NCBI GenBank assembly: GCA_964417925.1
Contig: CAYQJV010000046.1
Coordinates: 1 to 11,296 of the forward strand
Origin: CAYQJV01 sp964417925
Lineage (GTDB): Bacteria > Hydrothermota > Tepidihabitantia > B3-TA06 > CAYQJV01
Direction of reading: 5' to 3'
Length of the DNA stretch: 11,296 nt
Part shown: positions 1-6,043 of the stretch, one piece after another
Layout of the letters: the number at the start of each line of letters is the position of its first letter
How positions within the stretch are numbered: position 1 is the first letter of the stretch
The notes under the pieces: generated by a model
Seen by the model: the letters and a program-made list of their open reading frames with translations, nothing else
Told to the model about the DNA's origin: nothing
Database searches by the model: none
Position numbers and translations under genes: made by a program

Positions 1-2
1 TA

Positions 3-92
3 AAAATAGGAAAATCTACTCTTTATAAAATGGCAAGGGAAGGAAAAATCCTTGGGATAAGGATTAGGTTTGGTAAAAATAAAACAAGGTGA
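3..92 (+). CDS. C-terminal remnant of helix-turn-helix (excisionase-like) protein, cut by the window edge
   Basis: The reading frame is open from base 3 to the TGA at 90-92 and gives 29 residues beginning KIGKSTLYKMAREGKILGIR. The pattern (S/T)TLYKxxREGKIxGIRI matches the recognition-helix end of excisionase/AlpA-type winged helix-turn-helix domains, which bind DNA. The usual continuation (a WRF-like strand, then a (K/R)xx(L/I)xxWL helix) is replaced by FGKNKTR and a stop, so the protein ends early or is frameshifted just after the domain. The start lies to the left of the window. Its relation to bioY, 208 bases downstream, is unknown. The family assignment rests on a short stretch and is tentative. 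Confidence 0.4.
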   Translation, partial: KIGKSTLYKMAREGKILGIRIRFGKNKTR

Positions 93-269
93 TAATTTGA
101 ATTCCTTACAGTTTAGGATTGACAAAGGGAATAAAAACGATTTTAGAAGGAAGGTGAAATTCAGAAGAAAATGTTCTAAGAGAGCAACAAAATTTAATAG
201 TATAAAGAAAAAATGTAAATTTGCTCACAGAAGAGATATGCAAATAGTTAGTGGTTGAGTAGTTAATTG

Positions 270-279
270 TGATTAATCA
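270..279. promoter_or_regulatory. 10-bp perfect palindrome just upstream of bioY
   Basis: TGATTAATCA is a perfect 10-base palindrome ending 21 bases before the bioY start. It overlaps a second dyad, TTAAT-N4-ATTAA, at 263-276. It could be an operator for a biotin or other repressor, but it does not match the BirA operator (TTGTAAACC with its inverted copy). In AT-rich DNA such a palindrome can arise by chance. Confidence 0.15.
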
Positions 280-287
280 TTTAATAT

Positions 288-295
288 AAGGAGGT
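288..295 (+). promoter_or_regulatory. Strong Shine-Dalgarno of bioY
   Basis: AAGGAGGT lies six bases before the ATG at 301 and is nearly a full complement of the 16S rRNA tail. It fixes the bioY start at 301, which gives the protein an N-terminal extension of about 25 residues. No convincing -35/-10 pair was found upstream. TTGACA at 119-124 is followed only by a poor TTTAGA at 142-147. Confidence 0.7.
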
Positions 296-300
296 AAAAA

Positions 301-960
301 ATGGAGTTAATCCAACATATTGATAAGTATAAGCATGTTAGATATAAAATTTTCAAATGGCTATATGAACTAAATGTCGTACATAAATTAGTTTTGTCTT
401 TTGGTTTCGCATGCTTAACAGGATTATTAGCACAGATAAGATTCTATTTGCAATGGACTCCTGTACCTATTACAGGTCAGACTTTCGGTGTAATGCTCAG
501 TGCGATTTTGCTTGGAAGATGGGGATGGATTAGTCAAGTTCTCTATGTTGCTCTTGGGGCTTTAGGAATACCTTGGTTTGCAGGAGGAAAAGGGGGAATT
601 GGTACAATCATTGGTCCTACAGGAGGATATATAATTGGCTTCGTTTTTGCCGCTTTCTTCTTGGGACATTTTGTAGATAAATACATTAGATCAAGGAATT
701 TTCTCAACATGTTTGTGTTAATGTTTTTCGCGAACTTTGTACTTATACATGGTTCCGGATTACTTCAACTCTATATATGGTTATCTATTGTTAAAGGTTC
801 TTCTGTAGGATTAAAAGAACTGCTAATGATGGGGACGTTCCCCTTTATAATTGGAGATGTAATAAAGATAGTCGTAGTTGCTGGAATAACAAACATAATT
901 ACACCAAAAAGAAGGTATGATGTTGAGGCAAATAGAAAGGAAAGGAAAAAATTGATGTGA
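301..960 (+). CDS. bioY: BioY biotin transporter, ECF S-component
   Basis: This 219-residue integral membrane protein is the substrate-capture subunit of a biotin transporter of the energy-coupling-factor class. It works in the cytoplasmic membrane, alone or with the EcfT/EcfA energizing module, which is not in this window. The family hallmark PVPITGQTFGVMLSAILLG occupies residues 54-72, and the second signature GPTGGYIIGF is at 105-114. About six hydrophobic segments follow one another between residues 30 and 200. BioY proteins are usually about 180-200 residues, so the basic N-terminal extension (residues 1-26) and the Lys/Arg-rich tail make this one slightly long. No biotin synthesis gene is adjacent, which fits a scavenging role. 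The start is supported by a strong AAGGAGGT. Confidence 0.93.
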   Translation: MELIQHIDKYKHVRYKIFKWLYELNVVHKLVLSFGFACLTGLLAQIRFYLQWTPVPITGQTFGVMLSAILLGRWGWISQVLYVALGALGIPWFAGGKGGIGTIIGPTGGYIIGFVFAAFFLGHFVDKYIRSRNFLNMFVLMFFANFVLIHGSGLLQLYIWLSIVKGSSVGLKELLMMGTFPFIIGDVIKIVVVAGITNIITPKRRYDVEANRKERKKLM

Positions 961-1298
961 TTCCATAAGTGCAATAATATTGGAATATCAACCGTTTCTA
1001 CAGGATGTTGCCCAAACAAGATAGAATAGAAGTAAGATAAATATCTATTCTTCGCAACACCTTATTGCTTTTCTACCTCTCCTTAAATTCGATCCTTTGA
1101 GAGGTTGATTTTCATCCCATCCAAATTCCTTAAATCTTCCTGGTTAATCTTTTTGTGCTGGTCAAAGTTTATCGTTTTTTAATGGTAATATAACAAAGGA
1201 AAAGTAAAAATCCAGGCGAAGAGAATTAAATATAGAAGGTTTTTAAGCTAATTTAGTAATGGGACAAATCTTCATTTTGGCTATTTCAGTACATTTTC
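961..1298. other. Convergent intergenic gap, no gene recognised
   Basis: This 338-base stretch lies between the ends of bioY (plus) and the superoxide reductase gene (minus). No tRNA or credible gene was found. It contains weak inverted repeats: CAATA/TATTG at 972-982, AGAATAGA/TCTATTCT at 1023-1030 and 1044-1051, and ACCTCTC/GAGAGGT at 1075-1081 and 1099-1105. None is followed by a T-run typical of an intrinsic terminator in either direction. A minus-strand stop-to-stop frame of about 33 codons near 1050-1155 has a protein-like composition but no start or recognisable domain. It could be eroded coding sequence. Confidence 0.5.
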
Positions 1299-1694
1299 TT
1301 ATTCAATACGTATCTTTTTTGAACCTGCCCAGAGTCCATGGATATTACAATAGGAAAATGCAAAAAATTCACCGGATTTTTCTGTTTTAAAGACAAAACT
1401 AATTACAGGTTCTGTATAAATTGTACTGGTATTCGGTCCTTGAGCAGATGCGCCGTGGGCCATAAATTCAAACCTTCCTATATGAAACGGAAATTTCGCT
1501 CCTTCTACAAGGAAATATACATCGATCCAAACAATGTGATGCTCAGTGGTATTAGGATGTGGAATTTCTTTACCAACACTTACTGTAACATTTATTTTAT
1601 TGCCTTTTTTTATAACATCTGGAACTTCTATCACAGGGACATGTTTTTCTTGTTTCCAATCTGCTGATTGGATAAGATTTTTAAAATGGTGCAT
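1299..1694 (-). CDS. sor: Superoxide reductase, neelaredoxin type
   Basis: This 131-residue cytoplasmic enzyme reduces superoxide to hydrogen peroxide without making O2, using a mononuclear Fe(His)4(Cys) site, usually with electrons from rubredoxin. All expected ligands are visible: H18 in EKHVPVIE (with the conserved E16 and K17), H46 and H52 in HPNTTEHHIVW, and C116 and H119 in CNIHGLW. There is no N-terminal desulforedoxin domain, so it is the one-iron (class II) form and of normal length. A strong AGGAGGT precedes the ATG at 1694, inside the last codons of the upstream ferritin-like gene, with one base between that gene's stop and this start. It is the last gene of the defence operon. No clear terminator follows. 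Confidence 0.95.
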   Translation of the reverse strand: MHHFKNLIQSADWKQEKHVPVIEVPDVIKKGNKINVTVSVGKEIPHPNTTEHHIVWIDVYFLVEGAKFPFHIGRFEFMAHGASAQGPNTSTIYTEPVISFVFKTEKSGEFFAFSYCNIHGLWAGSKKIRIE

Positions 1695-1695
1695 A

Positions 1696-1956
1696 TTACC
1701 TCCTTGTTTTTAAGGTCCTAAATGAATCATTGGCAATTTTCCGGAGAAATGAACTCTCTGCCTTTAAAGTATTTTTATACAACCATTCAAAAAATGCTCT
1801 GTGCTTTTCTTCTTCATCTGCCAGGAATTTAAATCTATCTTTGAGCATAAAGTTTTTCACTTTGCGTGCAAGATCTTCATAAATCTTTTTACTTTCAACT
1901 TCGCTTTTTATCGCTGAAAGTAAAAGGTCTTCAAGACTTATATTAGAAAGTTTCAC
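1696..1956 (-). CDS. Half-size rubrerythrin/ferritin-like protein
   Basis: This 86-residue protein is related to the first half of rubrerythrin-type di-iron four-helix bundles. Helix A (residues 8-33) carries E19 and E21. Helix B (35-60) carries EEEKHR, giving an E49-x-x-H52 iron-binding pair 30 residues after E19. Full rubrerythrin domains are about 140-170 residues and carry this pair twice; here the second helix pair is absent. It could act as a dimer that rebuilds the bundle, as encapsulated ferritins do, or be a truncated relic. If one A were added to the AAAAA run near 1771-1777, the downstream frame would read YFKGREFISPENCQ and then stop. That segment resembles an inter-helix linker, which hints at decay. 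The start is GTG at 1956, with an unusually close GAGGAGGTA. It may act in peroxide or iron handling. Confidence 0.7.
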   Translation of the reverse strand: MKLSNISLEDLLLSAIKSEVESKKIYEDLARKVKNFMLKDRFKFLADEEEKHRAFFEWLYKNTLKAESSFLRKIANDSFRTLKTRR

Positions 1957-1986
1957 TACCTCCTCTTATTTTTAAAAATTTTATAA

Positions 1987-3174
1987 TTATTCATTTAAAA
2001 TACCTGCATCTTTATGCCTTCTATAAATTTCTTCAACAAGAATGTCAAGTTTTTTAAAATCTTCACTCTTGGGGTGTCCCTTTATCATTACAGGCTCTAT
2101 AAGTTCTGCTTTTAGATTTTTCAATAATTCTTTTATCTGTTCTACTGCCTTTCCTCCCCATTCATAAGAACCTATTAGAGATATAAATTGTGTTTTTGGC
2201 CTTAAAATTCTTACAAGATAAGAAACATAAAAAACCAAAGGGTGAGGACCAGCGAGAACCATTGGAGTACCCATAATTAACGTTGCTGCATCAACCAAAG
2301 AAATTACAAGATCTCCTATATCGGTTACTGTGAGGTTAAAAGGTTTGACCTGAATGTTCCTTTCTGTAAGTTTATCAATAAGGTATTCAACCAATTTTTT
2401 GGTACTATAATGCATGGAAACATAAGGAATAAGTACTTCATTTCTCACATTATCCGAAATCCAGTCTTTATATGCTTCTATTATAAATGAAGCATCTGTA
2501 TAGAGAGGTCCATGGCTTGGTGCAATTATATCAATAGGTAGGTTTTCCAGTTTTTTGATATGGTTTTTTATACTGGATCTAAATGGCATCATTATCTCCG
2601 CATAGTATCTCTTTGCACTCTCATAAATCTGGGGAGCTCCATTTGTAAGAAGTTTTGAGGTTGCATAGTGGGAACCAAAGAGATCACATGTAAATAAAAT
2701 TCTTTCTTCCTTTAAATAAGTCACCATAGTTTCAGGCCAATGAACCCATGGAGTGATTATGAATTCAAAAGTTTTATCTCCTAAGGAAAGGATATCGCCC
2801 TCTTTTACTACAAGAAATTTCTCTTCAGGGATTAAAAGTAAATCCTTTAAAAATGATTTGCATTTTTCATTTGTAACAATTTTACAGTTTGGATACATTT
2901 CAAGCATTACAGGGATTGCTCCTGAATGATCCTGTTCTGCATGATTTGAAATTATATAATCAATGTTTTTAACCTTTAGTTTTTTTAAATTATTGATTAA
3001 TTCATATTCCTTTGTAGGATCAACTGTATCTACAAGAGCGATTTTTTCGCTTCCTTTAACAAGATACGCATTGTAACTTGTTCCTTCTGGCAACGGAATC
3101 AATTCATCAAACAATCTTCTATCCCAGTGTATTGAACCCACATACCAAACATTTTTTTTAATTTCAACTACCAT
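1987..3174 (-). CDS. fprA: Flavodiiron protein (A-type flavoprotein), O2/NO reductase
   Basis: This 395-residue cytoplasmic enzyme has the standard length and two-domain order of flavodiiron proteins. The metallo-beta-lactamase-like di-iron domain is at about residues 1-245, and the FMN-binding flavodoxin domain at about 247-395. The di-iron ligands are all present: H78, E80, D82 and H83 in HAEQDH, then H145, D164 (bridging, in TCDLFGSH) and H221 in PSHGPLY. The FMN phosphate loop is VSMHYSTKK, around 252-260. The family reduces O2 to water and/or NO to N2O using rubredoxin electrons, and sequence alone does not say which is preferred. It is two bases downstream of hrb. The same pairing is known in Moorella, where Hrb and FprA form an NADH-driven reductase. 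GGAG five bases before the ATG supports the start. Confidence 0.96.
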   Translation of the reverse strand: MVVEIKKNVWYVGSIHWDRRLFDELIPLPEGTSYNAYLVKGSEKIALVDTVDPTKEYELINNLKKLKVKNIDYIISNHAEQDHSGAIPVMLEMYPNCKIVTNEKCKSFLKDLLLIPEEKFLVVKEGDILSLGDKTFEFIITPWVHWPETMVTYLKEERILFTCDLFGSHYATSKLLTNGAPQIYESAKRYYAEIMMPFRSSIKNHIKKLENLPIDIIAPSHGPLYTDASFIIEAYKDWISDNVRNEVLIPYVSMHYSTKKLVEYLIDKLTERNIQVKPFNLTVTDIGDLVISLVDAATLIMGTPMVLAGPHPLVFYVSYLVRILRPKTQFISLIGSYEWGGKAVEQIKELLKNLKAELIEPVMIKGHPKSEDFKKLDILVEEIYRRHKDAGILNE

Positions 3175-3176
3175 AT

Positions 3177-3656
3177 TTACTCCATTGGTTCAAATTGTTT
3201 TTTTTCAGCCCCACAGATTGGACATACCCAATCGTTTGGCAATTCTTTAAAAGGCGTTCCAGGATTTATTTTATTCTCAGGATCTCCTTTTTCTGGAGTA
3301 TACACATAACCACATATTATACACCTGTATTTTTTCACCTTATCCTCCTTTTCTTTCAAATAGGATGGAGCATTTTTATGGATCTTGCCTCCTTTTATTT
3401 CACGATAATATGCATATGTCACTGGTTTTCCATCACTTAGAAACCCTGCGTCTACTGCTTCTCCTATAAAAAGGATATGAGTTCCTGCATTAATAAAGTT
3501 TACAACTCTGCATTCTATAAAGGCAATGCAATTATCTATTACAACAGGAGTACCTGTGATTCCTTCTTTGTATCTTACATTTGTAAATTTATCACCTTTT
3601 TTTGAAGCGACTATATAAAACCCATAACTTAGCTTTCTTAAAGCTTTTTTATCCAT
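3177..3656 (-). CDS. hrb: Hrb-type flavin reductase-rubredoxin with internal deletion
   Basis: High-molecular-weight rubredoxin joins an FMN-binding flavin-reductase domain to a C-terminal rubredoxin and passes NAD(P)H electrons to the flavodiiron protein. The rubredoxin part (residues 108-159) is intact, with C112, C115, C145 and C148 in YRCIICGYVY and WVCPICGAEK. The flavin domain begins normally (MDKKALRKLSYGFYIVASKK) and has the usual later part (GITGTPVVID, GTHILFIGEAVDA, YAYYREIK). The middle is missing: family members carry about 66 residues between GDKF and the NVRYKEG segment, including the QVT-PP and N-T-H regions that hold FMN. Length is 159 residues against roughly 225 usual. The frame is kept. 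FMN binding is doubtful, so this could be a natural deletion, an inactive reductase that still serves as rubredoxin, or an assembly error. It is the first gene of the operon, with AGAGGG before its ATG. Confidence 0.88.
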   Translation of the reverse strand: MDKKALRKLSYGFYIVASKKGDKFTNVRYKEGITGTPVVIDNCIAFIECRVVNFINAGTHILFIGEAVDAGFLSDGKPVTYAYYREIKGGKIHKNAPSYLKEKEDKVKKYRCIICGYVYTPEKGDPENKINPGTPFKELPNDWVCPICGAEKKQFEPME

Positions 3657-3720
3657 GTTCCCTCTCTTAAAAATATGTGTTTCAATTTTGTACTCATTAC
3701 AGAATTAATCATGCTTTTTA

Positions 3721-3748
3721 ATTATAAAAATTTTTCATAAAAAGTCAA
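3721..3748 (-). promoter_or_regulatory. Sigma-70-type promoter of the hrb-fprA-ferritin-sor operon
   Basis: On the minus strand TTGACT (plus 3743-3748) and a perfect TATAAT (plus 3721-3726) are separated by 16 bases. Transcription would start near 3714, leaving a leader of about 57 bases before hrb. The promoter lies in the 114-base gap after the upstream permease gene. No terminator hairpin is visible between that gene and the promoter, so some read-through from the transporter operon is possible. Confidence 0.75.
3722..3740. promoter_or_regulatory. Imperfect 19-bp dyad overlapping the hrb promoter spacer and -10
   Basis: TTATAAAAATTTTTCATAA reads almost the same on both strands, with one mismatched pair. 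It covers the spacer and most of the -10 box. The position suits a repressor operator, and the TTAT...ATAA ends recall PerR-type sites. Because the spacer is nearly all A and T, chance symmetry is quite possible. Confidence 0.2.
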
Positions 3749-3770
3749 CCCAATTTTAAGATATGTATTT

Positions 3771-4589
3771 TTAATATTTTAAACCACTTTTTGAAAGAGA
3801 CTCTATTATCAACCTTTGAGAGAGTATGTAAATTATAATGAGGGGAAGCACTGCGATAAAGGATGCTGCCATAAGTAAAGGATAGTTTGTTGATTCTGCT
3901 CTTGAAAAGTATGCAAGCCCTACTTGGATAGGCCTTAAAGTATCACTATTTGTGACGATTAAAGGCCATACAAAGGAGTTCCAACTTCCTATGGTATTAA
4001 ATATAATTATAGCAGCAAGTGGAGCTTTTGCAAGAGGAAGAAGTATTTTAAAAAGTATTGTAAAATTACCGCAACCATCTATTTTTGCAGATTCAATGAG
4101 TTCTCTTGGAATTGTTTTGAAAAACTGTCTTAAAAGAAAGATAGCAAATATATTTGCAGTCCATGGGACTATCAAGGCAAGATAGGTATCTATCCATCCC
4201 AATTTTGATAAAAGAATATAGGAAGGAACAAGATACAATGGAAGAGGTATCTGCATTAAGCCTATTAAAAAAGTAAAGTATAACTCCTTGCCTGGGAATT
4301 CAAGTCTGGCAAAGGCATAGGCAGCAAGAAGTGAGGTAAGTACTACGCCCATGACTACGAAGAAACTGATCAAAATAGTATTGAATATGTATCTTGCAAA
4401 GGGAACTACTTTGAATACTTCAACAAAATTTATGAAGTTGAGAGTACCGGGGAATAGTGTAGGTGGAAATAATAAGGCTTCTTTTTGAGTTTTTAGAGCA
4501 GTTATTACCATCCAGTAGAATGGAAAGAACATACCTACTCCTGCTGTTATCAAAAATATATACAGCGCTATCTTTTTTATTCTATTCAT
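3771..4589 (-). CDS. ABC sugar transporter permease, MalG/UgpE type
   Basis: This 272-residue inner-membrane protein has six hydrophobic segments and the domain order of the carbohydrate-uptake-1 permease family. The cytoplasmic EAA loop that docks on the ATPase is visible at residues 163-186 (ELIESAKIDGCGN, then ILLPL), with Ser in place of the first Ala. The start of the protein (FPFYWMVITALKTQKEALLF) is typical of MalG-like subunits. It overlaps the end of the partner permease gene by eight bases, so the two are translationally coupled. The substrate cannot be read from a permease alone; a sugar, oligosaccharide or glycerol-phosphate-like compound is likely. The solute-binding protein and ATPase are not in the window. 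No SD-like site stands apart from the coupled junction. Confidence 0.92.
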   Translation of the reverse strand: MNRIKKIALYIFLITAGVGMFFPFYWMVITALKTQKEALLFPPTLFPGTLNFINFVEVFKVVPFARYIFNTILISFFVVMGVVLTSLLAAYAFARLEFPGKELYFTFLIGLMQIPLPLYLVPSYILLSKLGWIDTYLALIVPWTANIFAIFLLRQFFKTIPRELIESAKIDGCGNFTILFKILLPLAKAPLAAIIIFNTIGSWNSFVWPLIVTNSDTLRPIQVGLAYFSRAESTNYPLLMAASFIAVLPLIIIYILSQRLIIESLSKSGLKY

Positions 4590-5496
4590 AGAATATTCTA
4601 CTTTCCAATACCTTTCTTTGGATCATGGTAAGTATAAGAATAAGGGTGAATGAAATTATTGCAATTGCAGAACCATAACCAAGATTCCAGAATTCAAATG
4701 ATTGTTCATAAAAATAGTACATTACCGTCCTTGTTGTTCCAAGAGGCCCTCCAGGGGGAGAGGTCATGACCCATATTGGAGCAAATATGTTGTAACTTCC
4801 GATGGTGTTAACAATAAGTAAGTAAAATGTGGTGGGTCCCAAAAGTGGAAGAGTTATTGAGAAGAACTGCTTTATTGGACCTGCTCCATCGATTCTTGCT
4901 GCTTCGTAATAAGTATTTGGAATATTTTTAAGACCTGCAAGATAAACGATTATATTAAATCCCGTGTGTTGCCATATTCCAACGAGCATTAAAGAAAAAA
5001 GGGCAAGCGAGGGGCCTGGTATATTCTTTGAAAAGAATATCTTAAAAATACTTTCAGGTTCCTCAAGCCATTTCAAAGGTGAAAATGAAATAAGTGATAA
5101 AATATAATTTATAACTCCTCGATGGGGATTGAAGAGCCATTTCCATATCACAGCAATTGCCACTATAGAAGTTACCATGGGAAGGTAATAAATGGTTCTG
5201 AAAAACGTAACCCCTTTTATTTTTTGGGAAAGTAAAATTGCAAAAATTAATCCTGCAATTATCTGTACAGGAACTACTCCTGCAACATAGTAAAAGGTAT
5301 TGACAAGAGAATGCCAAAACTCTGCATCCTTAAAAAGTACAATGAAGTTCTCAAAACCTTTGAACCTTCTTATTCCTTCTATCCCCCAGTCGTGTAAACT
5401 TACAAATATAGAAAAAATCAAAGGAAATACCCTAAATGCGAGAATAATTATAAAGGAAGGAAGAAGAAATAGTAAAGCGTGGAAGAATTTTTTCAA
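4582..5496 (-). CDS. ABC sugar transporter permease, MalF/UgpA type
   Basis: This 304-residue membrane subunit would pair with the MalG-like protein encoded next to form the translocation pore of a sugar importer. The EAA loop is textbook at residues 198-220 (EAARIDGAGPIKQFF, then ITLPLLGP). The periplasmic and C-terminal pattern (FAPIWVMTSPPGGPLGTTRT, residues 238-257) is also characteristic. The start is TTG at 5496, sharing TTGA with the stop of the upstream ACT gene. GAGGAA about nine bases upstream supports initiation there. It lacks the long extra periplasmic loop of enterobacterial MalF, as most family members do. Confidence 0.92.
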   Translation of the reverse strand: MKKFFHALLFLLPSFIIILAFRVFPLIFSIFVSLHDWGIEGIRRFKGFENFIVLFKDAEFWHSLVNTFYYVAGVVPVQIIAGLIFAILLSQKIKGVTFFRTIYYLPMVTSIVAIAVIWKWLFNPHRGVINYILSLISFSPLKWLEEPESIFKIFFSKNIPGPSLALFSLMLVGIWQHTGFNIIVYLAGLKNIPNTYYEAARIDGAGPIKQFFSITLPLLGPTTFYLLIVNTIGSYNIFAPIWVMTSPPGGPLGTTRTVMYYFYEQSFEFWNLGYGSAIAIISFTLILILTMIQRKVLESRIFYE

Positions 5497-5957
5497 ACTG
5501 AAAATTCCTCTTTTACTGCCTCCTCAGCAATTTTTAGCATTTCTTGAGGAATTAGGACGGAGAGAGAGGATAAAGAAGTTCCTATCATTTCTATGTTTAT
5601 CCCTCTCTTTGCAAAAGCCTTGAATAATCTTCCTGCAACTCCAGGGGTTTTCCCAAGTTTTTCTCCGTATATAGTAAGCATTCCCATTCCTCTGCCGATA
5701 ATTATCTCTTTAATTTCAAGTTCTCTTTGATTTTTAAGGAACTCAACTACTTTTTCCACCTCTGAATCCCTTATAGCAAATGATAGATCCGTTTCCCCTC
5801 TCCCAGAGCCTGATTCGGCTATTAATTCTATATTAAATCCTGCATTTCCTATAACAGAAAATACTTCTGCTGCAATTCCTGGTCTATCAGGTAGAGATTT
5901 TAGAATTATTTTTGCTAAGTTTGGTTTTGTATCTATTAATTGAATTAGCTTTTCCAC
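5493..5957 (-). CDS. Stand-alone double ACT-domain protein, aspartokinase regulatory type
   Basis: This 154-residue cytoplasmic protein consists of two ACT domains, about residues 16-78 and 93-154, with no catalytic domain. It resembles the C-terminal regulatory half of aspartokinase (the beta-subunit part). The first domain has LPDRPGIAAEVFSVIG and GRGETDLSFAI. The second has TPGVAGRLFKAFAKRGINIE and MIGTSLSSLSVLI. ACT pairs usually bind an amino acid at their interface, so this is probably an amino-acid sensor. What it controls is not visible: a kinase encoded elsewhere is possible, and transport or transcription cannot be excluded. It heads an operon with two sugar permeases. The start is GTG at 5957 after AGGAGGT (plus 5962-5968), because the ATG at 5961 is out of frame. 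Confidence 0.82.
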   Translation of the reverse strand: MEKLIQLIDTKPNLAKIILKSLPDRPGIAAEVFSVIGNAGFNIELIAESGSGRGETDLSFAIRDSEVEKVVEFLKNQRELEIKEIIIGRGMGMLTIYGEKLGKTPGVAGRLFKAFAKRGINIEMIGTSLSSLSVLIPQEMLKIAEEAVKEEFSV

Positions 5958-5978
5958 CCATACCTCCTTTTTGGTAAA

Positions 5979-6006
5979 AGTATAAAATGGAATAGAAAAT
6001 TGTCAA
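5979..6006 (-). promoter_or_regulatory. Promoter of the ACT-permease operon
   Basis: On the minus strand a perfect TTGACA (plus 6001-6006) is followed after 16 bases by TATACT (plus 5979-5984). Transcription would start near 5972, only about 15 bases before the GTG start, which is just room for the AGGAGGT. It shares the region with the opposing promoter at 6011-6038. Confidence 0.7.
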
Positions 6007-6015
6007 ATTATTGAC
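6002..6015. promoter_or_regulatory. GTCAA-N4-TTGAC dyad formed by two opposed -35 boxes
   Basis: The two divergent -35 boxes are separated by only ATTA and create a perfect inverted repeat, GTCAA-ATTA-TTGAC. Two polymerases could hardly bind at once, so the two operons are likely to compete. The dyad could also be read by a symmetric regulator. Confidence 0.5.
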
Positions 6016-6038
6016 CTTTTTAATTTTACTTTTATAAT
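6011..6038 (+). promoter_or_regulatory. Promoter of the barrel-oxidoreductase-thiE operon
   Basis: TTGACC (6011-6016) and a perfect TATAAT (6033-6038) are separated by 16 bases. Transcription should start near 6045. That is at or just after the GTG at 6044 and about 11 bases before the ATG at 6056, so the mRNA would be nearly leaderless. Confidence 0.7.
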
Positions 6039-6043
6039 TTTGT

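Noticed and set aside
119..147. TTGACA with TTTAGA as a bioY promoter
   Set aside because: The -10 matches only three of six consensus bases; too weak to annotate.
70..258. 62-residue basic plus-strand frame before bioY
   Set aside because: TTG start, no Shine-Dalgarno, Lys/Arg/Asn-rich composition expected from A-rich DNA, no recognisable domain.
771..1019. Minus-strand frame partly opposite bioY
   Set aside because: Antisense to a well-supported membrane protein gene for most of its length, with no ribosome site or domain.
1085..1100. TTCGATCC-like stretch as a tRNA T-arm
   Set aside because: No acceptor, D-arm or anticodon stem can be drawn around it on either strand.
1075..1105. ACCTCTC/GAGAGGT hairpin as a transcription terminator
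   Set aside because: Seven-base stem with a 17-base loop and no T-run on either strand.
1338..1667. 109-residue plus-strand frame opposite superoxide reductase
   Set aside because: Shadow of the minus-strand gene, whose iron ligands are all present.
3195..3440. 81-residue plus-strand frame opposite hrb
   Set aside because: Antisense to the conserved rubredoxin coding sequence; Phe/Ile-rich shadow.
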